This document shows positions 62,942 to 64,000 of a DNA stretch of 64,000 nucleotides, piece by piece. A model generated the notes under the pieces. That model saw only the letters and a program-made list of their open reading frames with translations. It did not search any database and was not told the origin of the DNA. The DNA is from JBCAXA01 sp039183535. GTDB taxonomy: Bacteria > Pseudomonadota > Gammaproteobacteria > Steroidobacterales > Woeseiaceae. Within the stretch, counting starts at the first letter, position 1; each line of letters opens with the position of its first letter. The translations under genes and the position numbers were made by a program. Location of the stretch: the NCBI GenBank assembly GCA_039183535.1, contig JBCDBO010000003.1:54389-118388 (forward strand), given 5' to 3'.

Positions 62942-63031
62942 AACGCTGCTGCTGGCGCTTGACTCTGCCGCGGTAATGGCCGTTGCCGAGCCGTCGTCGG
63001 CCTCGAGTGCAACTACGCTTGGTAGTTAGTC
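62938..63031 (+). other. attC site of cassette 5 (weak left core)
   Basis: About 94 bases. The left core is poor (GTGAAAC); the right core is GTTAGTC, whose last bases come from the host chromosome. The arms CTGCTGCTGGCGCTTGACTC and GTCGTCGGCCTCGAGTGCAACT match the other sites clearly. The loss of the left core suggests that this cassette can no longer be excised. Confidence 0.7.
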
Positions 63032-64000
63032 ACGCCGCGGCCCTGCAACGAGCACGCGCTTTAACGGTGTCCCGAGCACGAGCCCAGCAAAGGTCAACCA
63101 AATGATGGGGACAGCGATGGCTAAGGTCAGCAGGTACTTAAGCATCGCAGGCGCCGCCAGCACGGCCACCACACCGCCCGCCGCGATGACGATTGGGTAG
63201 TGAATCAAGTAGACCCAATACGAGGCCTGATTAAGCAGACGGCTTGTCGGCGTCGTCCGCTCCCAGTAAACATGAAACCAGCCGAGCAATGCGACGGTCA
63301 TCGCTAAGCCGACGGCCGCGTTGCTAACACCGGCAATAACGCCGTAGGCAATGTCGATATCGTTCTCGTGAAAAAGGCGTACGCGGCTGGTCCAGACACA
63401 AACCGGTAGACTGAGCAACGCGATTAACAGTGGCCACTGCCACCGTGTTTGCCAAAATCGAATGAGATCTTGCTCAAGGTACAGCAGCCAGCCAAACGCG
63501 AAATACCCGAAGAGCGTTATTTGCATCGCCCAGTGCGTGCCGTCACCGGTGGCACCGATATAGGCCGGAATCGTAGTCAGCGCTGCCAACACGAGCAACG
63601 CTAGCAAACCGCGCCACCCAGCCACCCAACGCGCGGCCGCACGGCGAACCGACGCGGCGAGTCCGGCGCGTTGCAGCAGGCTCAGCCACGCGACAGCAAG
63701 TCCGGTGAATAACAATAGCGAGAGCAAGAACCAGAGGTGATAGAGCTTGCTCCAACGCAGCCACTCCAGTGCCGCGAACGCATCGATACCCGCACGGAGT
63801 GAGCCATCAGCGACGACCGCTTTCGAAAACGTATACGCACCGCGAGTAAGCGGCGACAGAACCAGATACGCACCCAACAGCGGCAAAAAAATGCGCGTCA
63901 CCCGGTTTCGCCAGAGCCCGCGTATGCCCTTGCGCTCCAAAATCAACGCGGCGGCAAAGCCTGCGGTCACGAAAAACGCCTGCATGGCGAATGCGTACAA
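63026..64000 (-). CDS. acyltransferase 3 family membrane protein (partial)
   Basis: 324 residues to the right edge; the N-terminus is off the window. About nine hydrophobic helices: AMQAFFVTAGFAAALILERK, KLYHLWFLLSLLLFTGLAVAWL, TLFGYFAFGWLLYL, NQASYWVYLIHYPIVIAAGGVVAVLA. The YWVYLIHYPIV segment is the typical end of OpgC/acyltransferase-3 proteins, which add acyl groups to sugars of glucans or surface polysaccharides. The TAA stop is read from TTA of the GTTAG core at the edge of the cassette array, so the gene is intact at its end. Confidence 0.88.
   Translation of the reverse strand: MYAFAMQAFFVTAGFAAALILERKGIRGLWRNRVTRIFLPLLGAYLVLSPLTRGAYTFSKAVVADGSLRAGIDAFAALEWLRWSKLYHLWFLLSLLLFTGLAVAWLSLLQRAGLAASVRRAAARWVAGWRGLLALLVLAALTTIPAYIGATGDGTHWAMQITLFGYFAFGWLLYLEQDLIRFWQTRWQWPLLIALLSLPVCVWTSRVRLFHENDIDIAYGVIAGVSNAAVGLAMTVALLGWFHVYWERTTPTSRLLNQASYWVYLIHYPIVIAAGGVVAVLAAPAMLKYLLTLAIAVPIIWLTFAGLVLGTPLKRVLVAGPRRD

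Larger units (their letters stand above)
60495..63025 (+). mobile_element. integron gene-cassette array without integrase (five cassettes)
   Basis: Five one-gene cassettes in one direction, each ending in an attC site. With the usual G|TT cut the cassettes are 60495-61148, 61149-61606, 61607-62101, 62102-62532 and 62533-63025. Each gene starts within 17 bases of the preceding GTTRRRY core, as is normal for cassettes. The attC sites are related: they share CTGCAGCTGGCaCTTgACCC in the left arm and GTCAGCCTCaCGCGCAACT and CGGGTGTTAG in the right arm. No integrase gene is present on either strand in the window. Cassette genes look AT-richer and differ in codon use from the neighbours. The array probably came from a sedentary chromosomal integron; whether it is still mobile depends on an integrase elsewhere. 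Confidence 0.9.

Overview
The window is a continuous stretch of chromosome from a moderately GC-rich Gram-negative heterotroph. An outer-membrane TonB-dependent receptor, OmpA-like and TolC-like proteins, many lipoproteins with lipoboxes, lipoyl synthase, SohB, a Bat/MoxR operon, an AlkB alkane hydroxylase and several glutathione S-transferases all point to a gammaproteobacterium, probably aquatic or marine. No rRNA or tRNA gene, CRISPR array or transposase was seen, so the lineage call is inference from gene content.

Layout. 1-5150: hydroxyacid dehydrogenase (cut by the left edge), GST, S-formylglutathione hydrolase, a GNAT enzyme, DUF427, a tiny membrane peptide and a solitary contractile-tail sheath protein. 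5260-15520: PLP enzyme, then envelope proteolysis and wall genes (M1 peptidase, L,D-transpeptidase, M13, M48, SohB), MAPEG and LipA. 15800-20800: OmpA-like protein, hydrolase, HAD phosphatase, EamA exporter, Ada-like repair regulator. 20832-27811: six-gene MoxR-DUF58-DUF4381-BatA-BatB/C-BatD operon. 27956-37213: lipoprotein, DUF192, then a probable nutrient-uptake island (TonB receptor, methyltransferase, SapC, TPR/2OG oxygenase, TPR-TonB protein). 38067-44073: signalling block with an EAL response regulator, a GGDEF response regulator, a PAS histidine kinase and a small response regulator. 44077-48961: AlkB, dienelactone hydrolase, secreted metalloprotease, PHP phosphatase, TRIC channel. 48978-53177: TolC-HlyD-ABC operon whose ABC protein has lost all its ATP-binding motifs. 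53354-59694: lipoprotein, hydrolase, membrane-anchored GST, DUF3300 protein and FBPase.

The most unusual part is 60495-63025. Five small genes in one direction are separated by related imperfect palindromes bounded by 5'-RYYYAAC and GTTRRRY-3'. These are integron attC sites, so this is a five-cassette array with no integrase gene in view (a CALIN-type array). It sits exactly in a GTTAG that holds both the stop codon of an upstream GST gene and the stop codon of a convergent acyltransferase gene, so both flanking genes remain intact. The cargo is one NADAR (YbiA-like) protein, two lipoproteins, a two-helix membrane protein and a small unknown protein.

Other points worth a look are the orphan tail sheath, the ABC exporter with a degenerate nucleotide-binding domain, and a divergent pair of c-di-GMP proteins in which each has kept the catalytic domain the other has lost.
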